A stretch of 64,000 nt of DNA from Hyposmocoma kahamanoa (GCF_003589595.1 NW_020654080.1:8318527-8382526); one strand, 5' to 3'; counted from the stretch's first letter, positions 11,987 through 23,027 are shown. A program made the numbers and translations. The notes: generated by a model from the letters alone, not told the origin.

Positions 11987-12293
11987 TTTTTTTTTTTGTA
12001 ATACAAAGTGACGGGACGTACAAAGTCGTGCGCCTGGTGGTAAGCGACACGCCTATCCATAGCAGTTAGTGCCATTCAGAGTTTTAAATCGCAAAGATCT
12101 TGGGCGCACTGCCATTGCACCCGTCACCCTGAGACATACGTGGATTAGTCCCATGTGCCAGTAATTTCACCAATACTCTTACTCTTCAAAACCGCAACGC
12201 AGTAATGATCAAATTACAACATGGTGGCAGAAATAGGTAAGGTGACAGTACTTCACTGGACGAACTCTTTCACAAGGAGCTCTACTGCTACTG
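11987..12293 (-). repeat. Repeat A, long reference copy (copy 6)
   Basis: One of the most complete copies, about 300 bp. Read in the sense direction, repeat A starts AGTAGCAGTAGAGCTCCTTG, has a GCAGTAATG-loop-CATTACTGC hairpin, a GGTGAAATTACAGGCAC block, a second longer stem (GCAGTGCC..TCAGA pairing with TCTGAG..GGCACTGC), and ends CACTTGATATCATA plus an A run. Both termini are T/A runs. The A tail suggests a SINE, but I see no convincing A or B box. No protein is encoded; short frames crossing copies are artefacts. This copy has mutations in both stems. Confidence 0.92.
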
Positions 12294-13584
12294 AACAACA
12301 TGCAACAAAATATGTATAAGTGTACCAGAATCTCATGGCATTAAATATTAGAAAAATCGAACGGCTTTCATAGCAATATGTTAACTTGTCACATATAAAT
12401 TCACAATATTACTTATGCCAAATGGCTGTCTGCCAAACATTTTTCACTTGAAAATAAGGATTTTGTAGCAATAATTACTGAGAATCTCTTTCAATCTCAA
12501 GCAAAAAACATTGTAATAATTTTTATCCCAAAATCAGCGACAAATTAGGTGCTTCTAAGTCACAATTCACGATTTAGAAGCGGATCTCAAATCTCTCTGT
12601 CGATTAGTAGGAGTAAATAAACTTGGTCTTTGAAAGTTTAACGAAGCCAAATCAATGTATTATATGTAATTTTTGTTGGTACTGGTGCTGGTCGGCAAGA
12701 CTACAGTGTCTAGACAATGACTGGCAAAAAAAGGTACATGGCGTAAATGCGAGTTACTTCAAACTGCATAACCGTACCCACAATGTAATTGATAATATTT
12801 TTGTTTAATTTTAAAATGTTTCATAAATTACTTACCTTTTTCACACACAAATTCATACAGATCTTAAAACATGTGCGAGTATATCTATACTCGCACATGT
12901 TTTAAGATCTGATCAATTCTGGTCAATTAAAATATGTAAAGTATGTAGTACATGTTTTCGTACTATATTGATGTTGCCTACTACAAATTTAAATTTGTCT
13001 AAGTGCCATCAGATTCTGGAACACCTATACATGTACAAAATTTTATGACTCTCCTATTTAAGCATAAAAAAGTTATCGACTTATTTGTCTCTTTCATATT
13101 TATCGAGACAGATTAGGTTAGGTTTTTGCTATTGTTTATATTGGAAATTAAACTACTAAATCATATTATTATAATATATTTGATTTGTTTGAAAAAACAA
13201 ATATACACGATTTTATTTAGATTTGTAGGTCATATTTATTATTAATTTTCATATTCAAACTTCTTTGTTACTATAATTAATCTCAATAATTTCTTTCTTT
13301 TGTGCTGTATTAATCATGTATCACCTTTATAACTTTCACCGAGTACTTACAACACGCACAATGCGTCTTAATTCGTATGATTAAGAACAATAATGATTAT
13401 TTAACACCGATTTCATAATAACAATTATTATTACAGTCTCACGTACATCACAGTTTGAAAGCGAAAGCTTTGAATGAATTGAGTGCTGTCGGCAAATTAT
13501 AAATATAATCAAGTTATGTTTGCGGCTGTACGGGGAAAATTGAAATTTAAGCTTTTATAATTCTAACTTTTAAAGTTTACTTAT
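12294..13584. other. Unassigned DNA containing a long perfect hairpin
   Basis: No gene. The hairpin at 12858 is listed separately; the rest is AT-rich with no named repeat. Confidence 0.5.
12858..12911. repeat. Perfect 26-bp inverted repeat, 2-nt spacer
   Basis: Arm CAGATCTTAAAACATGTGCG continuing AGTATA, spacer TC, then its exact reverse complement. With so short a spacer it cannot be a normal pre-miRNA hairpin. It reads as a template-switch palindrome or an assembly fold-back. Confidence 0.95.
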
Positions 13585-14035
13585 AGGTTTTTTTGATTTC
13601 CATGGAATCCCCTCATCATATTTTGACCTTTTGGTGACAAAGGGACTGTTAAGGACTTCTTTGTACATTTTGTATTTTCTTTTCTGGTTGTCATGGTGAC
13701 GGTGTGTTGTGTATTGTTGTGACATGTATTGTGTCAAGTGAAAAGTCGACTTTTGTTTGCAGAAAATAATTAGTAATTTGTGATAGCCGAAACGAACCCG
13801 GAACAGCATCAGGGACCATCTCGAGAGTATACCCTTTCAAACAAAAGAAGAATTTTCAAAATCGGTGTGCGATTGATGGAGAAATTGGTGAATACACGGA
13901 CGTGCCTATAACATTTGAGGATTTCCTTCGCTTTGCATGGAACCCCCTCATCAGACCTTGGTGACAATAGGACCACCATGAGAGTGCACCCTTTCAAACA
14001 AAAAAGAATTTCCAAAATCGGTCCACAATTGACTT
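13585..14035 (-). repeat. Dispersed repeat P, two units, the first split
   Basis: Both units share CATGGAA(T/C)CCCCTCATCA, a GGTGACAA block, CCCTTTCAAACAAAA and AATTT(T/C)CAAAATCGGT in the same order. The second unit (13915-14035) is contiguous. The first is split into 13585-13646 and 13812-13885 by 165 bp flanked by GGGAC. Strand is arbitrary. A minus-strand 79-codon frame across the first unit is a by-product. Confidence 0.7.
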
Positions 14036-14204
14036 AGATATCTGAAAACATCCTTTTAGTAAGTCTATTGAAAATTATGTTATTGTTTCTAAAGGGTTTA
14101 AAAATAGGGAGTTTATATTGCATCTAATATTTTTTAAATAAAATTGCAACATGTTATCCAATTTGTATTGATCGAAATTTTAGTTAAATGTAATGTATTA
14201 AATG

Positions 14205-14535
14205 TAATAAAAAATAAGTGCGCATTTGACCTCCATCTCACCTGATGGAAAATGATGACGAGGTCGACGATGTAGCATGCACACCTAAATAATGCCTATT
14301 CACTCTTACCTTGAAAAAGTCCAAGTTATAGCGTTCGGGGAACAAGTCCGCAGGCAGGGAATTACTCTCTAGCCGCTCGCCATATAAATGTGGAAGCGAA
14401 ACGCTTCGTGTGAATCCCGGGAATATCCACAACAAAGGGGTGGAATCCCAGCCCACGTCTAGTCCCCCGATGATGGAAAGGGGAAGGCGGAATCAAATTA
14501 TGCAATTCCATCACATAAACACTCTCCGTGATATA
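14205..14535 (-). mobile_element. Jockey-like LINE, ORF2 C-terminus and 3' end (family E, copy 2)
   Basis: The minus strand encodes RLESNSLPADLFPERYNLDF and then FKVRVNRHYLG, ending SSSFSIR and a stop near 14240. The pattern SLP, FP, YNL, FK, RVNRHL is known from the far C-terminus of jockey/CR1-group LINE ORF2 proteins. The 3' end CACCTGATGG..GGTCAAATGCGCAC is shared with three or four other copies here. It is 5'-truncated and dead. Clade is inferred from motif memory. Confidence 0.75.
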
Positions 14536-14576
14536 TCCTGTAGAATACCGATAGTATTAACTAAATGAACACGCAC

Positions 14577-14735
14577 ACAGAAAAATTCGTAAGATCTGCT
14601 GATTTGGTGATTAGTTCAACTGGTAAGAGCGGTGGCCACGTTGTGGCAATAGACGCTGGTTTGAGTACAGTCATATCGAAGAAATTACGTTATTTTGCGT
14701 ATTGTTGCGTTATTCGATGTATCAATAATAATAAC
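14577..14735 (+). mobile_element. tRNA-derived SINE, family S2
   Basis: ACAGAAAAATTCGTAAGATC, an A-box-like TTAGTTCAACTGGTAAGAGC, GACGCTGGTTTGAGTAC in the B-box position, and a tail ATCAATAATAATAAC. Diverged from the better copy at 15635. Confidence 0.75.
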
Positions 14736-14837
14736 AAACTAGTGGAATATTTTAACAAAACATTTTATTGTGTCATGGGGTAAAAACGTCATGACATTCC
14801 ATAAAACGAACTTAAGTAAGTATTATTAAAAAAGTAG

Positions 14838-15088
14838 TTTTTTTATGATATCAAGTGACGGGACGAAGAAATCGTCCCCTGGTGGTAAGTGTCACACCTA
14901 TCCATGACAGTTGCAGTGCTTCTGAGGGGCCACTGCGCCCGTTATCCTGAGACAAGTTTGAAAAGTCCTATGTGCCTGTAATTTCACCAGCACTCTTACA
15001 CTTCACCTGAACGCAGTATTGCTCACATACACAAAGTCGCAGTACTTCTTTGGACGAACTCTTTCACAAGGAGGTCTATTGCTACTAA
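14838..15088 (-). repeat. Repeat A (copy 7)
   Basis: Reverse: T run, ATGATATCAAGTGACGGGAC at one end, GGTCTATTGCTACTAAA at the other. An internal block covering part of the long stem is deleted. Confidence 0.9.
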
Positions 15089-15124
15089 ATCGGAAACATT
15101 TTTTATTATAAATTATTATACAAT

Positions 15125-15215
15125 TATTTTTTCGGATTTAAATTGTGTATTTTGTTTCAAAACAAACCAAAGTTTCGGACCTTTTGTTAGTTCCATGGTC
15201 ACGGGTTATGTCTAA
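15125..15215. repeat. Family C foldback element, left arm (copy 3)
   Basis: TTCGGATTTAAATTGTG, CAAAACAAACCAAAGTTTCGG and TTCCATGGTCACGGG follow the left-arm order of family C. The right arm is missing. Confidence 0.75.
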
Positions 15216-15634
15216 TATTAATGCAATGTACGCGATTTAGATTAAAAAGAATAGTTTATTATATTAAATATAATAAATATAAAATATATAAATAAGCTTT
15301 ACTGCCACTAGCCTTCTATTTGTAGAATGAATTTTGCTTGAAATGATCCAAAGTATGTAGTGTTACGCCCACAGATGACTAAGTGTCGCTGTACTTAATT
15401 CGAGCATTGACGCAAGCGCAACTTTCGCGATTACTGTCTGTTACGATTACGAGTGTTCGTCAAACAATTGGTGCTTTGTAAAGGTCTGGGAACTTTTGGC
15501 TTTGCAGTGCGACTGTCGTGTACTACGGTGGTTACATTTATAGTCGTTCACAAAATGCAGCCTCAGTTGACATTAACTTAATATGAAATTTATTGTGTAT
15601 ACTTGTTGGCGACGAATTTGATTGATAGAAGAAC
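15216..15634. other. Unassigned DNA
   Basis: AT-rich with nothing recognised. Confidence 0.5.
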
Positions 15635-15850
15635 AATTTTCATAGATCTCTCACAGATCGCGATATGGCTAGAAAGTCATTAAAAAGAAAAACAAAGATC
15701 TGAAATAAGCAAGTAGAGCAATTCATAAGGTCTGCTAGTTTGTCTAAGTTGGGAGAGCATCTTCCACGATATGGCGAAGACGCTGGTTCGAATCCAGCCA
15801 GATCGAAGGAATTTTTCTTTCTGTTCGATCTTTGTATTAATAATTAAAGC
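15635..15850 (+). mobile_element. tRNA-derived SINE, family S2, best copy
   Basis: The tRNA-like head has GTCTAAGTTGGGAGAGC (A box) and GCTGGTTCGAATCCAGCC (T-arm with a textbook GGTTCGAATCC B box). It is followed by GATCGAAGGAATTTTTC and the tail GTTCGATCTTTGTATTAATA. A leader TTCATAGATCTCTCACAGATC precedes the head. This copy anchors the family. Confidence 0.85.
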
Positions 15851-15886
15851 GCAGGAATAACAACAAGCACTTATACATAAAGGAAA

Positions 15887-16149
15887 CAGTAGAGCTCCTT
15901 GTGAAAGAATTCCTTACCTATTTCTGCCGCCAAGCAGCAATGTGAGCATCATTGCGTTCCAGTTTTGAAGGGTAAGAGTGTTGGTGAAATTACAGGCACA
16001 TGGGACAACTTATGTTTCAGGGTGACGGGCGCAGTGGCAGTGCCCCTCAGATTTAAAGCTCTGAATGGCACTGCAACTGTTACGGATTGGCGTGTCGCTT
16101 ACCACCAGGCCCACAACTTGTTCGTCCCGTCACTTGATATCATAAAAAT
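15887..16149 (+). repeat. Repeat A (copy 8)
   Basis: Sense-oriented, near full length, from CAGTAGAGCTCCTTGTG to CACTTGATATCATAAAAA. It lies just after an S2 SINE. The 76-codon open frame crossing it is not a gene. Confidence 0.92.
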
Positions 16150-17224
16150 AACGGCCCAATGCCATGAACACCAAGGACTCAAGAAAATTAAGTAAAATGT
16201 CTGTGAGTAGTAACGCTTTAGCGCGTTAATATTACATTTGAATGTATCAACGTCTAGATCATCACACTATGCACACTATTGCTTGCTATACAAAGAATTG
16301 TTTTGTCTATGATAATTAGACTTCGTTAAGGCGAGTCACTGGAGGAGAAGCGGAGAAACTGTGTTGCTGAATCAAATGTTTTATTAGATATTAAACGCAC
16401 ACATTAATTTTTCTTTAAGTACTAAGGAGAACCTGATAAACTGTGGTTCTTGAACTGAAGCCTTTTATTAAATACATCAATTTATCCCAAAACATGAAAA
16501 TTGCCCAGCGGTTTAACGACACGCTGCGCCTTCCGCAGCCCCGTCAGTACCATCGGGCACTTATCAACGTCGGATTTGTGACAAGTTTACTGCGCCTGTT
16601 TTTATTTTAATCATATTAACTTTTTGCGCGTAAATTGCACGACGCGCGGACCCCCCCCCACCTTTCAAAATGTATTCTTGTGTTCAAATATCAGCCTGTA
16701 ACAGAATATTCTACAATCAAAGTTCGAAGAAATGATTCACATTCCATAATATTGCAAATTCATATAATTCCAGAATAGATGATGACAATTTTATCTTGTA
16801 TTACCTATCTTTTGTATCTTTTAACCAGTTTACTGAAGATTTAAGTATGTATTTAAATTTCTACTTAAGATTCACTTTTACGAACGTAAAAATACAAACC
16901 GTAGTTTACGACAGTCGCCACAATCAAGATCGCGAAATATAATCCCAGATCCGCGCTTTCATCTTTGATCTTACTCATTCACTTTTGTTTTTCATTTATT
17001 TTCCCAAGCTTTTAGTACTGTGCGTGCGCCTTCTTACTATACAATGGAGGGTGGGTAACTTCGGCTTCAGTATCATTGGGAATACGTCATGTTTATTTTC
17101 GTCATCAATCAAATTTTCTGCAATCCTAATTCAACTTTATTATGCTCTCGTCAAATCTTTTTTATTGATTGTCTTGATGCTCCTGTTGTTGTAGAAAAGG
17201 GGATAGCTCAGTTGTGGTTCTATT
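16150..17224. other. Unassigned DNA with a GC-richer patch
   Basis: At 16500-16660 the sequence is visibly richer in G+C (CGACACGCTGCGCC, CGACGCGCGG followed by a C run). It has no open frame or repeat match that I can name. The rest is AT-rich. Confidence 0.5.
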
Positions 17225-17404
17225 AACTGCCTCTGTGGCCGAACGGTAAGCATGCCGGACAGCCACGCAGAGGTCTACTGGCCTACATATATTTCCCTCG
17301 TGAGTTTGGGTGTAATTAGGGTGTCTATGTGTGTGTCTATGGCACCCGCAACACGGGATTTCCCCAGTGTGGGGCTATGTTGAGTGTATGCGTTATTATT
17401 TATT
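17225..17404 (+). mobile_element. tRNA-derived SINE, family S1, B box deleted
   Basis: Head GCCTCTGTGGCCGAACGG contains a good A box. Compared with the copy at 55601, the B-box stretch after GCAGAGGTC is missing. The body GTGTCTATGTGTGTGTC and CACGGGATTTCCCCAGTG lead to a GCGTTATTATTTATT tail. Confidence 0.85.
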
Positions 17405-18074
17405 CAAATTTGAAGAAAATATTACACCACTAATTAGGGGATGAATCCGATTTATTGATTCCACTCACTTTCCGTTCACCAATATAAATAAAACGTGACT
17501 AATAGATGTAATTCCAATAAAAATTAAATATTACGATAACCTAGAGTTGATCTGATAATAAACTACTCAACAATGTACAGTCAGCTACATTGTGTTTGGC
17601 TCAATGATTCATTTTTAAATTTTGTGTTATTTAGGAATCTCGTGTGTTAGATCAATTTCATCATAGCGTTTACTGTTTTATCACAGATGCCATGGGAAGC
17701 AAAGAACAGCCGCAATTTACTTGATTGTCTTATTTATATAGTCAAATAGTAATTTGTACGAGCTCTATTCATAATGTTTTCAAATTTCAACTTGTCCATC
17801 ACTGAATGTGAGTTTCCCTCAGCAAAGTGAAAACAGTTATGCAATAGTAATTATAATTTAGTTTACTTTACTCACAGTTGTTTTCAAACTCTTACGATTA
17901 CGGAACGTTTGTTGCTGCATTCTTTTTAAATGCAATTTCTATTATTAGGTTTGTTGTGTGGGATAGTTGGCGTATAACATACAATTAGATGCCATCAGAA
18001 AAGTCGAGAGAAATGAAGTTGTACACAGTATTAGACAATATGCACACACACACTCATAACAAAAACTGACTTTT
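17405..18074. other. Mostly unassigned; weak repeat Q fragment
   Basis: CACTTTCCGTTCACC followed by ATAGATGTAATTCCAA near 17467-17520 resembles repeat Q (56595, 62333). The rest shows nothing recognised. Confidence 0.45.
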
Positions 18075-18216
18075 CTATACTGTCTGGGAGTTTGTGGTAC
18101 CGTCGTTTACGATTTCCGTAATACAAGTATTTTAACGTATATAATGCGACTTCAGCGTTGGCCACACCATGAAAACCGGTGTGCCAGCCACCCGACCGCG
18201 CAGGTCATCAGAGTAT
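18075..18216. mobile_element. SINE S5 fragments in opposite orientation
   Basis: GTGGTACCGTCGTTTACGATTTCCGTAAT is the plus-strand S5 middle (compare 24575). CACACCATGAAAACCGGTGTG followed by CACCCGACCGCGCAGGTCATC is the minus-strand S5 head (compare 50750). The two pieces lie about 20 bp apart, so this is a rearranged or head-to-middle pair. Confidence 0.65.
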
Positions 18217-19307
18217 TTTTTACTGTTGGTAGGTTGTGTGTGCAAAATCCGTTTGGGTGTTGTTAGGGTAAGCAGCACTACTGTGTTTTGTATCGTAGTG
18301 TAAGTCAGTGCAATCATAGATACTGGAGAATAGTTTTTCCTAGTATCTTCCTTCTGTATTAATGCTTAATAACCCTTGGGCACCTTTGAAAGGTGCTATA
18401 AAGCTTTGTCCTACTTCCATGGGCACCTTATAAGAGGACGTATAAAATTCCTTAATAGTTATTACCGAACTAATTACGTCGGAACTTGGCCACTGTGTCA
18501 ACGGTGATGCGTTATGCGAGTACGTTCGCCATCAGATGGATTTTTCCTTGGATAAATGTGGGACTAGTTCAACCGCTGCAGAAAAAAGTTGCTTTCATTT
18601 TTAGCGTAAGAAAAAAGTATATCTAGGAGTCGAAAGATATTATGCAGTGGAGTGAAATTTTTAGCATGGTCTGTTTTGTCACGTAAAGAGCAAGATTTTT
18701 TTACATAGGACATAACTAAAAATTCGAGAATAATTTTTTTATAATTTCGTCTTTCATAGAAAAAATCATTTAAAAATTAGGATTTTAGTTTAAGTCTATG
18801 CCACTTAAATAAGGTTAAAAGACAAATATTTGGTGTGCTTTTGAATGCATATACTATTTTTTTTACAAAAACATGTCTACCCTACTATTGGGTGAGAAAG
18901 CAAGACACTAATGAACCTTACAGCTTTAAAATAAGGTCAATTATGTTAACAGCAGTAGCTTGTAAAACTTAATTATTACACCTACAGGGTACTAGGAAAG
19001 TACACGGATGTTTTGAAAAAGTAGATCGCTTAAGTACTTATGAGTTATGGGGTAAAATCTAGACTAGAACAAATGGAATGTGGATGAAGGTTAGGTTTGA
19101 AGGTAAGCTGAGCAGACTCTTTAAACTAGGGTTAACTACTTTAAAGGGATAAATTAGCTCATTTCATTCATTTCATTTCATATCGTAGAAATATTTATGT
19201 GCATGTCCTTGGCGCCAGCGACTCATTGTTTCCCTAGGCTATGAGTGTATTTAAAAGTATATAAATATAATTAAGTATATTGAATGTTTGACCGCCCTGA
19301 CGGCGGC
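18217..19307. other. Unassigned DNA
   Basis: No gene or named repeat. TTCATTCATTTCATTTCA near 19161 is simple sequence. Confidence 0.5.
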
Positions 19308-19475
19308 GGTACGGCAAAACAGTCGTTAAAAACAAAAAAAGATCTGCAACAAGAACATAGAAAAATTCTTATAGTTCGCTGGTTGGTTGGTTCGTGGGGT
19401 AGTTGGCATAGCGTCCAGCACGGTTTGCTAGAAGAGGCAGGTTCGAATCCAGTCGGAATATTTTCTAAGTATTTT
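19308..19475 (+). mobile_element. tRNA-derived SINE, family S2, diverged
   Basis: GTCGTTAAAAACAAAAAAAG and CAACAAGAACATAGAAAAAT match the S2 leader at 40628. TGGGGTAGTTGGCATAGCG and GCAGGTTCGAATCC fill the A- and B-box positions. Open frames on both strands here are artefacts. Confidence 0.75.
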
Positions 19476-19598
19476 ATAATTGTAATACAAAAATTATGAA
19501 TGAATGATGGGAGTGAAGAACAAGGTGACATGTGTGATGAATACAAAACCTGTGTGAACTCATGCTCTTAAAGTTCGTATTTATGCTGAGTGTAAGCT

Positions 19599-19652
19599 GC
19601 ATAAAATAGGATTTTATGCTCTAGTGCATAAAATAGGATTTTATGCTCTAGT
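19599..19652. repeat. 27-bp tandem duplication, each unit a small palindrome
   Basis: Two identical units of GCATAAAATAGGATTTTATG plus CTCTAGT. Within each, GCATAAAA pairs with TTTTATGC across AGGA. Confidence 0.95.
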
Positions 19653-19663
19653 GCAGTCTAGGG

Positions 19664-19893
19664 GAATTTTCTCTACTATGAGTACCAGAAAACCGGAATT
19701 TACTCCACTGCAATATTCAGAACACCCAGAGCACAACAAATTTAGAAAAGTATTTTTTTTATAACATCCAGGGACGGGACGAACAAGTCATGCGCCTGAT
19801 GGTAAGCTAAACGCCTGTCCATAATTTACCATATTCCCTCATCCAGAACTCACAGTGCAAACCGTCGGATCACCGAGGTGGTCAAGAAGCAGA
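19664..19893 (-). mobile_element. SINE S3, interrupted by repeat A
   Basis: In reverse: the head CACCTCGGTGATCCGAC, then after the insert the middle TACTTTTCTAAATTTG. The A fragment at 19753-19823 splits it. The B-box region is lost or shortened. Confidence 0.75.
19753..19823 (-). repeat. Repeat A, sense-3' fragment inserted in S3 (copy 9)
   Basis: T run, ATAACATCCAGGGACGGGAC, ACAAGTCATGCGCCTGATGG and ACGCCTGTCCATA. Only the last ~70 bp of the sense strand, as expected of a 5'-truncated retrocopy. Confidence 0.85.
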
Positions 19894-20302
19894 CATATTT
19901 TACCGAGTCCAAAAAGTGGGATATATTTAAAAGAACGATTATTGTCATCCCAAGAAAATTGTTGCGCAGATTGTAATTATTTGTACATAAAAAGAAACTT
20001 ATTTATACAGATGCAAAACACAAAAATGCTTTTTAATTGAACACTTATTGTAATGTTACATGTTAAATACATTATTAATTCATAGCGCGGAAGTACTGAG
20101 TGAGGTGACTTGCATTATTACATTGATGCTCTAATACATTTCAATAGGCAATCAATCATCATTATTATACAATAATCATATAAAGCTTTTGTATACACAG
20201 GTTGTAACTTAAAGGTCTGATATGTCAGCTTGTACAAATAGTTGTATAGATAAAAACTAACAACGTGACACCAGGCTAAAAATTCGTAAATGACCAAATT
20301 TT
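19894..20302. other. Unassigned DNA
   Basis: AT-rich, nothing recognised. Confidence 0.5.
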
Positions 20303-20602
20303 GTAGTAGTAGACCTCTTTGTGAAAGATTTCGTCCAGGGTAGTATTGACACCTTACCTATTTCTGCCTCCAAGCAGTAATGTGAGCATTACAGCATTCT
20401 GATTTTCAAGTATAAGGGTGCTGGTGAAATTACAAGTTTGTGATTTGTTAACTTGTGTCTCAGGGTGACGGACGTAATGGCAGTGTCATTCAGATCTTTG
20501 TGATTTAAAGCTCTGAGTGACACTGCAACTGTTATGGACAGGCGTGTAGCATATCACCAGACACACGACTTGTTCGTCTGGTCACTTGATATTATAAAAA
20601 AA
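20303..20602 (+). repeat. Repeat A (copy 10)
   Basis: Full length in the sense direction, from TAGTAGTAGACCTCTTTGTG to CACTTGATATTATAAAAAAA. The short hairpin is partly eroded; the long stem is present with mismatches. Confidence 0.93.
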
Positions 20603-20700
20603 TGAGCGTTAAAAAGTGATTAAAGAGATCTTTGCAAGAAGTATACAAAATGCATAATAAAAAGCAACATAGTTAACAACAATTTTACGAAGTTAACAAT

Positions 20701-20816
20701 GGCAGTGCCCCTCATATTTTGCCGTTCAAAGCTATGAGTGGCCCTGGAACTGCTATGGACAGGCGTGTCGCTTACCACCAGTCTTGTTCGTTCTATTACT
20801 TGGCATCAGAAAAAAC
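20701..20816 (+). repeat. Repeat A, 5'-truncated (copy 11)
   Basis: Only the last ~115 bp: GGCAGTGCCCCTCATATTTT, ATGGACAGGCGTGTCGCTTA and TTGGCATCAGAAAAAA. It lies ~100 bp after another sense-oriented copy. A 103-codon open frame that starts here runs into unrelated AT-rich DNA. Confidence 0.85.
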
Positions 20817-21867
20817 TTCAACGGAACATACTTTCAAGTTTTTTCGTCTACGCCGCAATTTAAATCTTAAAAATATAGTCTGTATTTTTATCAATATAGT
20901 TATATATAAATACAGTTTTTTCTGTAACCCGAAAGTTGCCTGGAAGAGATTGCTATGTAGCAATAAGGCCGCCTTTTATTTTTTGTATTTGTCCCAGCGT
21001 GCAATAAAGAATATTTGTATTGTATTGTAATATAGATATTTAAGTGTCAAATACAATGTATTTATCTACGTTGCGCTAGTGACGTTGCTTTTCAAGAATA
21101 TTGGGGAATACACAAATTTTTAGTGTTTCGATCTTTGTTATGATAATGATAACTAACTAATGGAGTAATTTCACAAAAATATAATTAAATGTCAAATGAA
21201 ATATCAATAAATTTAAGGTAGTAAAATATCGTGATATTCAATAAACTTAAAAATTACAATACAAAATTCATTAATTTTTTAAATTATTACGCAGCTCCAC
21301 TGAGAATGTGCTAAATTTTGAACTGTTGAAAAAAACTTAATTTTTCATAGTTACATATGTTTGTATGTGCCCAAGAAGAACTAGCTTAAGTGCCTTTTTG
21401 TTATATACCCCGTATAAAACCACAAAAGAACCGGAAAAACAGACTGACCTTACGCATAAATCATCAATATTAATCTCATGTTATTTTCTCACAATACTTT
21501 TCTATCTCTACATCTAAATTGCTTAATTTATAAGGAAGATATAATACTTTATAATTAAAACCTTGTTTGCATTTGATGACGAAAACAGAAGGTAAAGTAA
21601 TTATTTTATGGATAATAAACTTTTAGGTATAACAAATGTTATATTGAATTACAAATTGTATTTAATATTGTCAGCTGGTTGTTGACGTCAGTACTATTGT
21701 TTAATTTTGTTTAAAGTTTTCATAAAAGTGTCAGTAAGTATTGATAAATTAAGAATAGTATAGAAAACCTAAAAAAATCTTTACAAAACAGTGTACTCCA
21801 AAAACCCAATTAAGTCACCATGGTGACAACTAGTTGAAACCAATTTTTAGCACACTGATTTTCATTT
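20817..21867. other. Unassigned DNA
   Basis: AT-rich. The perfect 14-bp palindrome GTCACCATGGTGAC lies at about 21816. No gene or named repeat. Confidence 0.5.
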
Positions 21868-21916
21868 CCGTGGTCCCGGGTTCGATCTTCGGCCGGGTCA
21901 GTATAGAAAAGTAACT
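21868..21916 (+). mobile_element. SINE S5 head fragment
   Basis: CCGTGGTCCCGGGTTCGATC followed by TTCGGCCGGGTCAGTATAGAAAA contains a good B box and resembles the S5 head at 24492. Confidence 0.6.
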
Positions 21917-21924
21917 TTTACTTT

Positions 21925-22153
21925 AACAAGTGGTGTCTCTGGTGGTAAGCTACACGCCTATCCATAACAGTTGCAGTGAGACTCAGAGCTTTAAATCGCA
22001 AAGATCTTAGATCTACTGCCATGAGACATAAGTTGATAAGTCCCATGTGCCTGTAATTTCACCAGCCACTTTACCCTTCCAAGCCGGAAAGCAGTAATGG
22101 TCACATCTCCTTACCTGGACAAACTCTTTCACAAGGAGCTCTACTGCTACTTA
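21925..22153 (-). repeat. Repeat A (copy 12)
   Basis: Reverse: the GTGACGGGAC end is lost, but GGTGGTAAGCTACACGCC through GGAGCTCTACTGCTACTTAA is present. An S3 SINE follows within 35 bp. Confidence 0.9.
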
Positions 22154-22186
22154 ATACACAGACAAAGGTTTCAAAATTTTAAATTT

Positions 22187-22403
22187 GACGACCTCGGTGG
22201 CCCAATGCTTTATACTGTGAACGCTGGATCAGGAGATGTTTCCAGGATCGATTCCTGGAAGCACCAAATCGGAAAATGAACTTTTCTAAATTGGTTCTGG
22301 TCTGGTTCTTCTAGGAAGAGCCCCACATGTGAATTCCATTGCTCTGGTACTCCAGAGACCAGGCAATTGGTGTGGTTGTCTGGCACACATTATTATTATA
22401 ATC
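22187..22403 (+). mobile_element. tRNA-derived SINE, family S3, best copy
   Basis: Head GACCTCGGTGGCCCAATGC (A-box-like), CCAGGATCGATTCCTGG as the T-arm/B-box region, body CTAAATTGGTTCTGGTCTGG and GAGACCAGGCAATTGG, and a TTATTATTATAAT tail. It anchors the family found at 4945 and 19664. Confidence 0.85.
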
Positions 22404-22424
22404 TTATTACTCCAAAGTCAAAGT

Positions 22425-22500
22425 CAAAGATTATTTATTCCATAGATAAAATAAATTTATACTTGAAAACGTCACATTTAAGCTACTGCTTCTGCTTCTT
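22425..22500 (-). mobile_element. Dispersed retroposon tail with CTTTGA units (copy 1)
   Basis: AAAGTCAAAGTCAAAGATTA followed by TTTATTCCATAGATAAAAT and ACTTGAAAACG..TTTAAGCTACTGCT. In reverse it ends in tandem (CTTTGA)-like units, typical of some LINE tails. The same block without the full tail is at 32168. Confidence 0.6.
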
Positions 22501-23027
22501 TTTGAGGCGGAGTTTGGAAATTTAGCAAACTGTTTCAATAATTCCTTTCATTGTTGCTTAAGATGTTTAACTTTAGTCTTTCAACGTTACAAAAATCTTT
22601 CTTTTATAAGTGTTGTATGGTATAATTAAATTTGTAACAATTGTTAGACGTTAAATGTTAAGTGTATAATGACCGACGATCGGAGAGAACTTTAATTAAG
22701 TAAAATACAAATAGTGGATAATACCTTCCTCGGAAATTGCGGAACTATTGTATTATATTTTGTTCCATATTTTTTATGTGTATCTTGTAGCTTCTTTACT
22801 ACGATAGTATATTCAGAAGAAAGGTTTCTAATTGTCAGTAGTAATATAAGTATTTTGTATTAATTTACTTCTTTTCTATTCCTAATTTTATAAAAAATTA
22901 ATTGCATGAATAAAATATTTAACATAAATCCAGCTATTATGCATGGTTCACCTTCATTGGGTTTGATGAGTAGCATAGTAATTTACTTTTATTTTGATTA
23001 ACATGAATTATAATACATTTCGGGGAG
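22501..23027. other. Unassigned DNA
   Basis: AT-rich, nothing recognised. Confidence 0.5.

Noticed and set aside
11987..12293. Repeat A as a Helitron
   Set aside because: It lacks the TC start, the CTRR end and the terminal hairpin just before it; the end is an A run.
20719..21030. 103-codon plus-strand open frame
   Set aside because: Begins inside repeat A and continues into AT-rich DNA; no domain.
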